DNA of 64,000 bases from Salinarimonas sp. (GTDB taxonomy: Bacteria; Pseudomonadota; Alphaproteobacteria; Rhizobiales; Beijerinckiaceae), in assembly GCF_040111675.1 (NCBI RefSeq), contig NZ_CP157794.1, forward strand, positions 4,630,444-4,694,443, in the 5' to 3' direction. The notes under the pieces were generated by a model, which saw nothing but the letters and a program-made list of their open reading frames with translations, made no database searches and was not told the origin of the DNA. Below, in pieces: positions 51,160 through 60,812 of this stretch (its first letter is position 1; each line of letters opens with the position of its first letter). The translations under genes were made by a program, and so were the position numbers.

Positions 51160-52854
51160 ATGAACACGATCTCCGGCGCCGAGGCGCTCGTCCGGATGCT
51201 CCAGATCCACGGCGTGGAGGTGATCTTCGGATTGTGCGGCGATACGAGCCTTCCGTTCTACGACGCTCTTCATCGGCTCGACCACGGCATGCGGCACGTC
51301 CTCACCCGCGACGAGCGCTCCGCCTCCTACATGGCGGACGTCTACGCCCGCGTGTCGGGACGGGTCGGGGTCTGCGAAGGTCCGAGCGGCGGCGGCGCGA
51401 CATACATCCTGCCGGGCGTCGTCGAGGCGAACGAATCCTCGATCGCGCTCCTGGCCATCACCACCGACATCGGCGTCGGCTCGCGCGGGCGCTTCGTGCT
51501 CACCGACCTCGACCAGAAGGCGCTGTTCGCGCCGCTGACCAAATGGAACGAGGTCGTCACGACGAGCGCCGCCCTCCCGCGCGCGGTGCGCCGTGCCTTC
51601 CGCGAGATGACGACGGGGCGCTCCGGCGCGGTGCATCTGGGTCTGCCCTTCGACGTCCAGAAGAACCCCGTGGACGAGAGCGAGATCTGGGGCGACCCGC
51701 TGCTCGGCGGCTTTCCCTCCGAGCGCCGTCGGCCGCCGCCGGAGCCGCTCGCCGCGGCCGCACGGGCCTTGGCCGAGGCGAAGGCGCCGCTCATCCTGTG
51801 CGGCGGGGGACCGGTGATCTCGGGCGCGCGCGCGGAGGTGACCCGGCTGGCGGAGCGGCTCGGCGCCGTCGTCGCCACCTCCATCTCCGGCCAGGGCGCG
51901 ATCCTCGACGACCATCCGCTGGCGCTCGGCGTCGTGGGCTCGAACGGCGGCTGCGCGGAAACCCGCGCCGTCCTCGACGATGCCGATCTCGTCGTGTTCG
52001 TGGGCTGTCGGGCCGGGTCGGTGACAACGGAGCGCTGGCGTCATCCGCGGGCCGGCCGGAAGATCATCCACATCGATGCGGATCCCGGGGTCGTGGGCGC
52101 CAACTACGACGCCGAGATCGCTCTCGTCGGCGACGCGAAGGCGACCCTCGGCGCGCTCGCGGTCGAGCTGGAGAGCGTCCTGTCGGGCGACGGCCGCTCC
52201 GGGAGCGCCGCGCGCGAGGCCGTGGCGCGGGCGAAGGAGGCGAAGTTCGCCCGCTTCGCCGCGCTCGCCGCCCGGGACGAGGCGCCGATCCGTCCCGAGC
52301 GCGTGATCCGGGAACTCTCGGCGCTGCTTCCGAAGGATGCCGTCGTCGTCGCGGATCCGGGCACGCCCTGCCCCTACCTGTCGGCCTACTACGAGCTCTC
52401 CGACGCCAACGGACGGCTGATCTCGAACCGCGCGCACGGCGCCCTCGGCTATTCCCTGCCGGGCGTCCTGGGCGCCTACTTCGCCCGCCCGCAGTCCAAG
52501 TGCGTGGCGGTGATGGGCGACGGCTCGTTCGGCTTCAATGCCGGGGAGATGGAGACGCTCGCACGGATCGGCGCGCCGATCACGCTCGTCGTGCTCTCGA
52601 ACGCCGCCTTCGGCTGGATCAAGGCGGGGCAATGCTCGGGCTTCGGCGAGCGGTACTACTCGGTCGACTTCAATCGCACGGATCACGCCCGCGTGGCGGA
52701 GGCCTTCGGGCTGAAGGCTTGGCGCGTCGAGGACCCCGCGGATCTGCGCACGGCCTTGAAGGCCGCCCTCGAGCACGGCGGACCGACCCTCGTCGACATC
52801 GTCGTCCAGCCCCTGCACGAGGCCGCCGCGCCCGTCACCGAATGGATCGCCTAG
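51160..52854 (+). CDS. Thiamine-diphosphate-dependent enzyme, acetolactate synthase-like
   Basis: The 564-aa enzyme has the three-domain plan of ThDP decarboxylases and synthases. The pyrimidine domain has the conserved Glu in TRDERSASYMADVYARVSG (about 50). The middle domain has LILCGGGPVISGAR and IHIDADPGVVGANY. The C-terminal Mg/ThDP motif is MGDGSFGFNAGEMETL, followed by NAAFGWIK. It could be a carboligase or decarboxylase of a 2-oxoacid or sulfo/phosphono analogue. The start follows GAGGGGAAGG. It is transcribed with the TAXI-TRAP genes behind a CTGTATACAG operator. Confidence 0.9.
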   Translation: MNTISGAEALVRMLQIHGVEVIFGLCGDTSLPFYDALHRLDHGMRHVLTRDERSASYMADVYARVSGRVGVCEGPSGGGATYILPGVVEANESSIALLAITTDIGVGSRGRFVLTDLDQKALFAPLTKWNEVVTTSAALPRAVRRAFREMTTGRSGAVHLGLPFDVQKNPVDESEIWGDPLLGGFPSERRRPPPEPLAAAARALAEAKAPLILCGGGPVISGARAEVTRLAERLGAVVATSISGQGAILDDHPLALGVVGSNGGCAETRAVLDDADLVVFVGCRAGSVTTERWRHPRAGRKIIHIDADPGVVGANYDAEIALVGDAKATLGALAVELESVLSGDGRSGSAAREAVARAKEAKFARFAALAARDEAPIRPERVIRELSALLPKDAVVVADPGTPCPYLSAYYELSDANGRLISNRAHGALGYSLPGVLGAYFARPQSKCVAVMGDGSFGFNAGEMETLARIGAPITLVVLSNAAFGWIKAGQCSGFGERYYSVDFNRTDHARVAEAFGLKAWRVEDPADLRTALKAALEHGGPTLVDIVVQPLHEAAAPVTEWIA

Positions 52855-52920
52855 GCGGCGCTCCGCGGCGCCGGTATCGGCCGACGCCCCCCGACGACAC
52901 GAATCCGGAGGAGAACACCC

Positions 52921-53937
52921 ATGGGCTCACGTCACAGGACACTCTCTCATCTCACCCGCCGCGACGCGATGGCGCTGGGGCTCGGGGGCGCGGTCGCCGC
53001 CTCGGCCCTGTTCCGGACGACGAGCGTGCTCGCGCAGTCGAACCTGCAGTGGGGCTCGTCCTCCGTGGGGTCGACCGGCTACGTCATCATGGAGGGCCTC
53101 GCCTCCATCGTGAACCGTCACTCCGATCTGCAGAACACCTCGATGGCGACGAGCGGCGGCGCGGAGAACATGCAGCTCTTCAAGGAGGGCGTCATCCAGT
53201 TCGGCCAGACCACCTCGACGGACTGGCTTCCGGCGTTCAGCGGCCGCGCGCCCTATCCGGAACCCATCGAGGTGCACCAGATGTTCGCCTACACGCTGTT
53301 CAACTGCACCCCGATGGTGCGCGCGGACAGCGACATCCAGACGATCGAGGATCTGGTCGGGCGCCGGGTGATGCCGTCGCCCGCCGGCTCGTCCACGGCC
53401 GTCCTGTTCGAGGTCCTGTTCGAGGCCGCCGGCATCCTGCCCGAGGTCGAATGGACCTACGGGTCCTGGCGCGAGACCTACGACGCCCTGCGAGCCGGTG
53501 CCGTGGACTGCATCCCCTCGCTGCTCACCAACGGACGTCCCGCGCCGATCATGACCGAGCTGATGTCGACCCAGCCGGTCCGCATCCTGCCGATCTCCGA
53601 GGAGCTGATGCGCCGGGCCGGCGCGATCAACGGCGGCGCACGCCCCGGCGTGATCCCGGCCTACACGATCGAGGGCGCGACGCAGGACATGCGCGCCGCG
53701 TCGTTCTCCGGCGTGCTGGCGGCGGCTCCGGAAGTTTCGGAAGAGGTCGCCTACACGGTGATGAGCGCCGTGTTCGACAACCTCGAGGAGGTCCGCTCCC
53801 TGGGCGTGCAGTTCCAGGACATCGATCCCGCCTTCGGCGCGGCCAACCTCGTCGACGGGTACCCGGTCCACAAGGGCGCGGCGCGCTTCTTCAAGGAGCG
53901 CGGCCTGTGGCAGGACGGCATGGTCGAAGCCGAGTGA
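52921..53937 (+). CDS. TAXI-family TRAP transporter solute-binding protein
   Basis: The 338-aa periplasmic receptor has a twin-arginine leader (LTRRDAMALGLGGAVAASAL) cleaved near VLAQ (about 40). The mature part has the TAXI features WGSSSVGSTGYVIMEGLASI VNRH and MATSGGAENMQLFKEGVIQFG. TAXI proteins bind carboxylates or amino acids such as glutamate. GGAGGAG precedes the ATG. It lies 66 bp after the ThDP enzyme and 85 bp before the fused permease. Confidence 0.93.
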   Translation: MGSRHRTLSHLTRRDAMALGLGGAVAASALFRTTSVLAQSNLQWGSSSVGSTGYVIMEGLASIVNRHSDLQNTSMATSGGAENMQLFKEGVIQFGQTTSTDWLPAFSGRAPYPEPIEVHQMFAYTLFNCTPMVRADSDIQTIEDLVGRRVMPSPAGSSTAVLFEVLFEAAGILPEVEWTYGSWRETYDALRAGAVDCIPSLLTNGRPAPIMTELMSTQPVRILPISEELMRRAGAINGGARPGVIPAYTIEGATQDMRAASFSGVLAAAPEVSEEVAYTVMSAVFDNLEEVRSLGVQFQDIDPAFGAANLVDGYPVHKGAARFFKERGLWQDGMVEAE

Positions 53938-54022
53938 CGCGAGGCCAAACCCGGCGCGGGCCGCTCGTCCCGCAGGATCGCCGCCGCGCGTGCGGCGGCG
54001 ATCCCCGACTTTCGGAGTGACC

Positions 54023-55978
54023 ATGACAGCGTTGGCGACGCGCGCCGCGACGTTCTTCACCGACAGCCGGGGCGATCCTCGGCTGATCGTCCTGGCGGGC
54101 GTCGCGGCCCTCGTGTTCGTCGCGGTCCACGTCGTCCAGATCTTCGACTTCTATCTCCCCTCGGGACAGTTCAAGATCGTTCACGTAGGGGGAACGATCC
54201 TGCTCCTGATGCTGGTCGCGGCCGCGCACGCGCGCGCGGCGGCCTCGCGCATCGTGCACCTCGGCCTCGCCCTCGCGGCGGCGGTCGTGATCTGGTACGT
54301 CCTCGTCGAGCATCAGGCCCTCACGCGGCAGAGATCCTTCCTGCCCAACGATACCGACCTCGTCGTCGCGCTCGTCCTTCTGGCTCTCGCCATCTACGCC
54401 TCGCTCCGCGAGTGGGGCTGGGTCGTGTCCACGATCGCCGTCGTCGGGCTGCTCTACGGCTATTTCGGCCAATGGATGCCCGAGGGCCTCCTCCATCACG
54501 GAGGGCTCACGTTCAAGCGCCTGGTCGGCTACACGTCGATCCCCTATTTCCAGGGGCTTCTCGGCGGGCTGTCGGAACTCTCCGGAGGCACGATCTTCCC
54601 GTTCATGATCTTCGCCGCCGCGCTCCAGGCGACGGGGTGCGTGACCTTCATCATGCAGATGGCGTACCGGATCGGCGGACGCACGCGGGCGGGGCCCGCC
54701 CAGATCGCCGTGATCTCGTCGGGGTTCATGGGCATGGTCTCCGGCTCGAGCGTCGCCAACGTCGCCTCGACGGGCGCGCTGACCATCCCCTTGATGAAGA
54801 AGGTCGGCTTCAAGCCCGAATTCGCGGGCGCGGTCGAATCGGTCGCCTCCACCGGGGGCCAGATCACGCCGCCGGTGATGGGCCTCGCCGCGTTCCTGAT
54901 CGTGGGAATGACCGGCATCCCCTATGGCGAGATCGTGCTCGCCGCCGTATTTCCGGCGGTCATCTTCTACGCCTACCTGATGATCGCCGTTCACCTCCGG
55001 GCCCTGCGATTCGACCTCGACGCGTCCGAGCAGACGACGCTCGTCGAGGAGTTCGCGAGCCCCGATCCGGTGCTCGTCTCGTGCCTGAAGCATCTGCACT
55101 TCTTCATCGCGACGGCGTATCTCGTCTGGATCCTGCTCGTCGAGAACATGCCCGGCCGCGCGGCCCTCGAGGCGACAGGGCTCATCCTCGCCCTGTTCGT
55201 CCTGCGCGAGCTCGCGCTCTCCTGGCGCGGCCTGCGCGCCGTCCTCGGCAACACCCTTCGGCTGATCGGCACGGTGGCCTCCGACGGCGCCCTGCGGGGC
55301 GCGCAGGTCGCGGTGGTGGTCGCCGTGATCGGCGTGCTCGTCGACATCCTGGCCGTCACCGGCTTCTCTCAGAAGCTCTCCTTCTTCATGCTGGAGCTCG
55401 CCGGCGGAAACCTGGCGCTCCTCCTCGTCGTCGCCGCCGCGGCCTGCCTCGCCTTCGGTCTGGGGCTGCCCACCTCCGCCGCCTACATCCTCGTCGCGCT
55501 GCTCGGCGCGCCGGCGCTGGTGCAGCTCGGCGTGCCTCTGCTCGCGGCCCACATGTTCGTATTCTTTTTCGCAAACATCTCGGCGATCACGCCGCCGGTG
55601 GCGATCTGCTGCCTGGTCGCGGCGAAGATCGCGCAGGGGTCGTTCTTCAAGACGAGCTTCATCGCCGTGCGGCTGGGACTGCCCGGCTTCATCCTGCCCT
55701 TCCTCTTCGTCATCCATCCCGAGATCCTGGGGATCGACGCGGGGCCGCTCGAGGCGGCGTTCGTCTCGATCCTGGCGCTGCTCGGGGTGGCGACCCTCAA
55801 CGTCGTTCTCGAGGGCTACCTGCTGCGGCCGCTCGCGATCGCGGAGCGCATCCTCCTGCTGCCGGCCGCGTTCGGGCTCATCCATCCGAGCCTCTGGGCC
55901 TCGCTCGTCGGCATCGCGCTGCTCGCCGCCGTGGCGGCGCGGCAGTGGCTCGCGCGGCGACCCGCCGTGCGGACGTGA
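54023..55978 (+). CDS. TAXI-TRAP transporter fused permease (DctQ-DctM type)
   Basis: The 651-aa inner-membrane protein has about 16 hydrophobic segments. The N-terminal part (to about 180) corresponds to the small DctQ subunit and the rest to DctM. The DctM signature is ISSGFMGMVSGSSVANVAST GALTIPLMKKVGF, repeated in the second half as LAFGLGLPTSAAYILVALLG. Fusion of the two subunits is usual in TAXI systems. The start at 54023 has GGAG upstream. It imports the TAXI ligand with a sodium or proton gradient. Confidence 0.94.
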   Translation: MTALATRAATFFTDSRGDPRLIVLAGVAALVFVAVHVVQIFDFYLPSGQFKIVHVGGTILLLMLVAAAHARAAASRIVHLGLALAAAVVIWYVLVEHQALTRQRSFLPNDTDLVVALVLLALAIYASLREWGWVVSTIAVVGLLYGYFGQWMPEGLLHHGGLTFKRLVGYTSIPYFQGLLGGLSELSGGTIFPFMIFAAALQATGCVTFIMQMAYRIGGRTRAGPAQIAVISSGFMGMVSGSSVANVASTGALTIPLMKKVGFKPEFAGAVESVASTGGQITPPVMGLAAFLIVGMTGIPYGEIVLAAVFPAVIFYAYLMIAVHLRALRFDLDASEQTTLVEEFASPDPVLVSCLKHLHFFIATAYLVWILLVENMPGRAALEATGLILALFVLRELALSWRGLRAVLGNTLRLIGTVASDGALRGAQVAVVVAVIGVLVDILAVTGFSQKLSFFMLELAGGNLALLLVVAAAACLAFGLGLPTSAAYILVALLGAPALVQLGVPLLAAHMFVFFFANISAITPPVAICCLVAAKIAQGSFFKTSFIAVRLGLPGFILPFLFVIHPEILGIDAGPLEAAFVSILALLGVATLNVVLEGYLLRPLAIAERILLLPAAFGLIHPSLWASLVGIALLAAVAARQWLARRPAVRT

Positions 55979-55994
55979 GCCGAGCGCGCGCCCC

Positions 55995-56921
55995 TCAGCG
56001 CGCGAAGGCCGGCGACGTTCCCGGAGCGACCAGGACGACCGCCCCGCCCAGTTCCACCGGAAGGCGCAGCGCCCGCTCGTCGCGCGAAGCGGGATGGGCC
56101 GGCGCGGCCCCGCCCGCGGCCATGATCGCGGCGCTGTCCTCCGGGTTCGGGGCGCCGAGTGCATAGCCCGCGATGACGGGCAGATCACGCGGCGTGCTCG
56201 CCGCACCGCCTTCGAGGGCGCGCGCGTCCGGCGCGAACACGAGCGTCCCGCGATCGAGAGACACGATCCAGCGCTCCGGATCGAGCCGGCGGGGAGCCCG
56301 GTCGAGGAAGCGCGCGAACCGGTGGGCCGCCTCGGGAGGATCGGCGACGGCGACGAGGACGGCTTCGAGGGAGACGATGCCGTTGCGGTGGACGAGCCAG
56401 CGGTCCTGCCAGACCAGGGCCTCGGTGTGGTGGGTGAGGATCTGGATCCGTCCCTCCGGCATCGTCTCCGGCGCGACCCGCAGGACCGAGAAGCGTGCCT
56501 GCGCCGCGCGGCCGTCCGCGTCCGCCACGTCCCGGGTGAGATTCACGACGGGATCGGGCGCGAAGCCCGCGCCGGCGAGGCGCGCCGCGGCGCGGTCGGC
56601 GTCGGCGACGCTCATGGCGAGGAGATGCACGCCCGTGTAGCGCGACAGGGCGGCCTCGAGGCGGCGGGCGAGCGGCGTGTCGCTCGCCCGCGTCAGGAAC
56701 TCGAGATAACCGTTGCGCAACATGGCGCATCGGTTCGCCGTGCCGGCGGGGATCATGCCGGCGGGCGTGCGGTTGCGCTGCTCGGTGTAGGGCGTGAGCG
56801 TGAACCCGAGCCTCTCGAGGGCGGCCTCCGCCGCGCTCATGTCAGGCACGAAGTGCGCGAGATGGTCGAGGAAGACCTCGTCTCGCGTCGGGGTCTGTCG
56901 CGCGAGGGGCACCGTCCTCAT
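55995..56921 (-). CDS. Glyoxalase-like (VOC superfamily) protein
   Basis: The 308-aa protein has the Glyoxalase_3-type start DEVFLDHLAHFVPDMSAAEA ALERLGFTLTPY, with HL as the first metal-ligand region, and a second half starting around YTGVHLLAMSVADADRAAARL. QILTHHTEALVW supplies further His. A metal-dependent lyase or dioxygenase-like role is possible; the substrate is unknown. It overlaps the gamma-glutamyltransferase-like gene by 4 bp (ATGA), so they are coupled. It is last in the GntR operon and converges on the TAXI-TRAP permease gene with 16 bp between. Confidence 0.85.
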   Translation of the reverse strand: MRTVPLARQTPTRDEVFLDHLAHFVPDMSAAEAALERLGFTLTPYTEQRNRTPAGMIPAGTANRCAMLRNGYLEFLTRASDTPLARRLEAALSRYTGVHLLAMSVADADRAAARLAGAGFAPDPVVNLTRDVADADGRAAQARFSVLRVAPETMPEGRIQILTHHTEALVWQDRWLVHRNGIVSLEAVLVAVADPPEAAHRFARFLDRAPRRLDPERWIVSLDRGTLVFAPDARALEGGAASTPRDLPVIAGYALGAPNPEDSAAIMAAGGAAPAHPASRDERALRLPVELGGAVVLVAPGTSPAFAR

Positions 56922-58597
56922 CCCGCGATCGCCGCGCACGGCCGGCGCGGATCGGCGGCGCCGAGCACGAGCCCGTCGTCCGCCCGGCTCTCGACCGCGC
57001 ACACGGCGCCGGCGCGCCAGTCCCGAGCCGCCCAGGTCTCGACCCGATGTCCGCGCGCGGCGAGCGCCTCCGCGACGCCCTCCCCGATTGACGCCTCGAG
57101 GCGCACCAGGCCGGGAGCGTAAGCGAAGGGAGCGAACGATCCGGGAAAGTTGAAGCTGGCGAAGCGCGGAGCCTCGACGGCCTCCTGCAGGGACATGCCG
57201 AAATGGACGTGGTTCAGCAGGAATTGCAGCATCGCCTGGCTCTGGACGTCGCCCCCGGGCGTGCCGAAGGGCATGATCGCGGCCTCGCTCGCCAGCATGG
57301 CGGGATTGGGCGTGAGACGCGGGCGCTTGCCGGCGCGCGCGCCGGCGGGATGGCGCGGGTCGGGGCGCGACTGGCTGCCGCGCGAGGAGGGGACGATGCC
57401 TGTTCCCGGAACCACGGGAACATCCCAGCTGCCGTCGCTCGGCGTCGCCGAGAAGGCGTTGCCGTGTCGGTCGACGACTGCCACGTAGGACGTGTCGGGC
57501 GCCGGCCGGGGGTCGTGGCCGGGCAGGCGATCGGCCCCGTTCGCGGCGCTCTCCAGCAGCGGCTCGGGCATGCGTCCCGGGGCCCGGTCGCGATCCAGCC
57601 CGGACACGCGCGCGCGGGCGTGCTCGCGCGACAGCAGCCGCTGCAGCGGCACGTCCACGAACAGAGGATCGCCGAAATGATATTCGCGGTCGGCGAAGGC
57701 GTTGTCGAGCACGCCCAGGATCAGATGGATGTATGCGGTCGAGTTGTGCGCGAGCCCGTCGAGGTCGATCTCATCGATCTGTCGCAAGGCCATGGCGAGC
57801 ACCGGCCCCTGGCACCAAGCCCCGCAGACGTGCAAGGTGCGGCCGCGCCAGGGAACGGACACCGCCGGCTCGACCCGGCAGCGGAAGCGGGCCATGTCCG
57901 ACTCGTCGAGGAAGCCTCCCTCGCGGCGCACGAAACGCACGATCTCCCGGGCGACGTCGCCCCGGTAGAAGGCGCGGCGTACCGCGGCGAGACCGGCGGC
58001 CCGATCGCCCGAAGCTGCCGCCTCCTCCGCGCAGAGATAGTCGAGCGTGCGCGCGAGATCGGACTGGACGAAGCGCGCGCCGAGGGCCGGCGGCCCCCCC
58101 GCGGGCAGGAAGACGGCCGCGCTCGAGGGCCACCGCGCGTATCCGGCCTGGTGCTCGACGATCGTCCCGCGCATCAGCGCATGCGTGGCGAAGCCGTCCC
58201 GCGCGTAGCGCAGAGCGGCCTGCGCCACCTCGCGGAACGGCATCGTTCCGAAGCGCTCCAGGGCGGTGAGCCAGGCGTCGACGGCGGCCGGCGTGACGAT
58301 GCGCTCGACGCCCTCGGGAACGGTCCCCCCGCGGACCTCGAGGAAATGGCGCTCGGGCAAGGACGCCGGCCAGACGCCCAGCCCGTCGATGGTGACGGGC
58401 TCGGGGTCGTGCGCCATGCGGATCATGATCGGCGCGACCCCGCCGATGCCGACGAGGTCGGGCTGGACGACCCCGAGCGCCAAGCCTGCCGCGCAGCCTG
58501 CGTCGACGGCGTTTCCGCCGGCCTCGAGCACGGCGAAGGCCGCGCTCGTAGCCAAGTGATGCCCGGCTGAAACGGCATGGCGCGGGCCGGCGATCAT
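56918..58597 (-). CDS. Gamma-glutamyltransferase family protein (Ntn hydrolase)
   Basis: The 559-aa GGT-superfamily enzyme has the N-terminal pattern HLATSAAFAVLEAGGNAVDAGCAAGLALGV. The self-processing point and nucleophile Thr are expected in PDTSYVAVVDRHGNAFSATPSDG (about 375-395). FGTPGGDVQSQAMLQFLLNH lies near the C-terminus. There is no signal peptide, unlike exported GGTs, so it should act in the cytoplasm on an amide or gamma-glutamyl compound. The start MIAGPRHAVSAGHH at 58597 fits the family. It lies 199 bp after the EamA exporter gene. Confidence 0.9.
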   Translation of the reverse strand: MIAGPRHAVSAGHHLATSAAFAVLEAGGNAVDAGCAAGLALGVVQPDLVGIGGVAPIMIRMAHDPEPVTIDGLGVWPASLPERHFLEVRGGTVPEGVERIVTPAAVDAWLTALERFGTMPFREVAQAALRYARDGFATHALMRGTIVEHQAGYARWPSSAAVFLPAGGPPALGARFVQSDLARTLDYLCAEEAAASGDRAAGLAAVRRAFYRGDVAREIVRFVRREGGFLDESDMARFRCRVEPAVSVPWRGRTLHVCGAWCQGPVLAMALRQIDEIDLDGLAHNSTAYIHLILGVLDNAFADREYHFGDPLFVDVPLQRLLSREHARARVSGLDRDRAPGRMPEPLLESAANGADRLPGHDPRPAPDTSYVAVVDRHGNAFSATPSDGSWDVPVVPGTGIVPSSRGSQSRPDPRHPAGARAGKRPRLTPNPAMLASEAAIMPFGTPGGDVQSQAMLQFLLNHVHFGMSLQEAVEAPRFASFNFPGSFAPFAYAPGLVRLEASIGEGVAEALAARGHRVETWAARDWRAGAVCAVESRADDGLVLGAADPRRPCAAIAG

Positions 58598-58796
58598 CGG
58601 CGCCCCTCCTCGGTGCTCCGGCGCAGCCGCCCTGCGCCATGGCCCCGGACGTCCTTCACCACGTCGCGGCGACCTGAGGATAGTTCGATCCGCCCCGCTT
58701 GCCCACGGCGCGCAGACCAATCGCGTATTGGCCCCGCTCCGCGGATCGACGTTGCCGAGATCCGCCCGTGGGCGTGGCGTCGACTTGGCGCACGGC

Positions 58797-59732
58797 TCAC
58801 GCCTGCGGCCGATGCGCTCGTCGCCCGGCGCGACGGGGGGGCGTTTTCGGCCCGCCTGCGCGCCCTCGAGCCGCGACGAGGATGTAGGCGCCGCTCGCGA
58901 CGATGATCAGGGCGCCCGCCCAGACCCAGGCGTCCGGCAGGTGACCGAAGACGAGGAAGCCCAGGAGCGTCGCGCCGACGAGCTGGAGATAGGTGAAGGG
59001 CGAGACGAACGGCGCGGGGGCGAGCTCGAAGGCTCGTCCCATGCAGTAGTGGCCGAGCCCGCCGAACAGGCCGAGGCCGGCGAGGAGGGCGACGTCCGCG
59101 GCCGTCTCGGGCGTGCGCCAGACGAAGGGGAGCGGGAAGCTGAGCAGAACGAACCCGGTGATGGCGACGTAGGTGATCGAGGTGTCGGCCGGCTCGCTCG
59201 CGGCGAGCTTGCGGGAGAGCAGCTGATACAAGGCCGATGCCGTGGCGCTGCCGAGGACGAGCAGGGCCGCGAGATCGATCGCATGCCCGGGCCGGATGAC
59301 GATCAGCGCCCCGGCGAACCCGACGGCGACCGCCGTCCAGCGACGCAGGTCCACCCTCTCCCCGAGGACGGCCGGCGCGAGGGCGGTGACGATGAAGGGG
59401 GCGGTGAAGCTGATCGCGGCCGCCGTCGTCAGGGCGATGTCGCTCAGCGCGGTGATGTAGATCAGGGTCGCAGCGCACAGGAGGCTCGACCGGAGCAGTT
59501 GCATCCGCCAGCGGCTCGTGCGCAACAAAGCAGCGCCCCGGCGGGGCGCGAAGGCGACGAACATGTAGACGAAATGGCCCGCGTAGCGCGCCCACGCGAT
59601 CTGGAGAACGTGGTATTCGCTCGTGAGGTACTTGGCCGACGCGTTGAGCAACGGCAGCGAGATCGCGGCCAGGATCATGTAGACTACGGCTCGTCCGAGA
59701 TCGTCGGCTCTCCCGGCTTCGGCGGTCGTCAC
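58797..59732 (-). CDS. EamA/DMT-family transporter
   Basis: The 311-aa protein has ten predicted membrane helices in two EamA repeats (LTTAAAISFTAPFIVTALAP AVLGERVDLRRW; APAPFVSPFTYLQLVGATLLGFLVFGHLPD). Drug/metabolite transporters of this type export amino acids, metabolites or drugs. It starts within the stop codon of the GntR gene (ATGA overlap), so the two are coupled. The Arg/Pro-rich C-terminal tail (about 285-311) is not conserved. Confidence 0.93.
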   Translation of the reverse strand: MTTAEAGRADDLGRAVVYMILAAISLPLLNASAKYLTSEYHVLQIAWARYAGHFVYMFVAFAPRRGAALLRTSRWRMQLLRSSLLCAATLIYITALSDIALTTAAAISFTAPFIVTALAPAVLGERVDLRRWTAVAVGFAGALIVIRPGHAIDLAALLVLGSATASALYQLLSRKLAASEPADTSITYVAITGFVLLSFPLPFVWRTPETAADVALLAGLGLFGGLGHYCMGRAFELAPAPFVSPFTYLQLVGATLLGFLVFGHLPDAWVWAGALIIVASGAYILVAARGRAGGPKTPPRRAGRRAHRPQA

Positions 59733-60436
59733 CGCTGCGCCTCCTCCTCCCGGAGCGGCTCGTCGAACAGGACCTCCGTTCCCGGCACGTAGAGGTTCGA
59801 GTAGCCCTCGCGTACGGCCGCCACGATCTGGTCCATGCGCCTGGCGACGTGGGCGTGCATCGCAGCCTCGGCCGCGTCGGCGTCGCGCCGCTCCAGGGCC
59901 GTCATGATCAGGGTGTGCTCGCCCTTGGTCTGCCTGACCCGGGAGGCCATGTCGGCCCAGCGCAGATACCGGATGCGCTCGTTGATGCGGTCCAGGTCGC
60001 GGACGAGCTCGCCGTTGCCGGTCAGCGCGGCGATCCCGATGTGGAAGGCCTCGTCCTCCTCCGTCACCTGACGCACGGTCTTGCCGACATAATCGAGTCC
60101 GGGGACGTAGAGGTCGCGTCTGAGCCCGGCGATCGCCTCCTCCGAGGCGCGCTTGCAGGCGCTGCGCACCGCGGCGACCTCGAGGATCGCCCGGAGTTCA
60201 TAGAGCTGGAAGACGGTCTCCGGGTCGAGCGCGCGGCAGTAGAAGCCTCGGCCCGGCTGGAAGGTGATGAGCTGCTCGGCGACGAGCCGGTTCAGCGCCT
60301 CCCGCAACGGTGTTCGGCTCGCATCGAGCTCCCGCGCCAGGGCGACCTCGTTCAGTCGCTCGCCCGGGCGTATTCGGAAGTCGACCGCCATCTGCTTCAG
60401 CTGGCGGTAGAGGGTCTCGACCCTGCCCTCGCTCAT
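59729..60436 (-). CDS. GntR-family (FCD) transcriptional regulator
   Basis: The 235-aa regulator has a winged helix at about 8-75 (YRQLKQMAVDFRIRPGERLN, LARELDASRTPLREALNRLV) and a C-terminal FCD ligand domain with metal-binding pattern residues (EDEAFHIGIAALTGN, HTLIMTALERRDADAAEAAM HAH). The start MSEGRVETLYRQ at 60436 is preferred; the ATG at 60511 would add an unrelated leader. The palindrome CTGTATACAG lies 54 bp upstream and again before the plus-strand ThDP/TAXI operon, so both are probably under its control. Confidence 0.92.
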   Translation of the reverse strand: MSEGRVETLYRQLKQMAVDFRIRPGERLNEVALARELDASRTPLREALNRLVAEQLITFQPGRGFYCRALDPETVFQLYELRAILEVAAVRSACKRASEEAIAGLRRDLYVPGLDYVGKTVRQVTEEDEAFHIGIAALTGNGELVRDLDRINERIRYLRWADMASRVRQTKGEHTLIMTALERRDADAAEAAMHAHVARRMDQIVAAVREGYSNLYVPGTEVLFDEPLREEEAQR

Positions 60437-60489
60437 TCGTCCCATCCGAATCGACGCGTGCCGCGGTGCCGCCGCACCTCTCCATTTTG

Positions 60490-60499
60490 CTGTATACAG
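60490..60499 (-). promoter_or_regulatory. GntR-type operator CTGTATACAG before the gntR operon
   Basis: This perfect 10-bp palindrome is identical to that at 51055-51064. On the minus strand it contains TATACA, which with TTGCGC 16 bp upstream could be the -10 of the gntR promoter. Binding would therefore block transcription (autorepression). Confidence 0.75.
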
Positions 60500-60812
60500 A
60501 GGCGTGTGCAAAGCGCAAACCGAGGCGGTCGGAATTCTCCTTCAGCGGCGCGCGGCCCATCAGGCGCACGTCGCTTCGTGCTCCCGGCAGGCGAGCTTCG
60601 CCGAGAAACGGGGTCGAGAAGCTCAGAACGCAGTTCGCACGAATCTCGTCCACATACGGCCCGAAGCTCGTCCCATCAATCGCGGCGCACCCGTCGGCGC
60701 GCCGCGTTTTCAGAGCGTGAGCCGCTCGGCGATGCTGAGCGCGGTCTCGATCTCAATGCCGAGGAGGGCATCCGGCTTTCGACGCGTCCGTTTCGCGGCG
60801 ATGCTCGCCGGC
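60500..60812. other. Intergenic region between gntR and dctM
   Basis: No complete gene is recognised. One minus-strand frame ending near 60715 reads DALLGIEIETALSIAERLTL-stop, the look of an enzyme C-terminus, but it has no body and may be a remnant of a gene lost between the TRAP operon and gntR. Confidence 0.35.
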
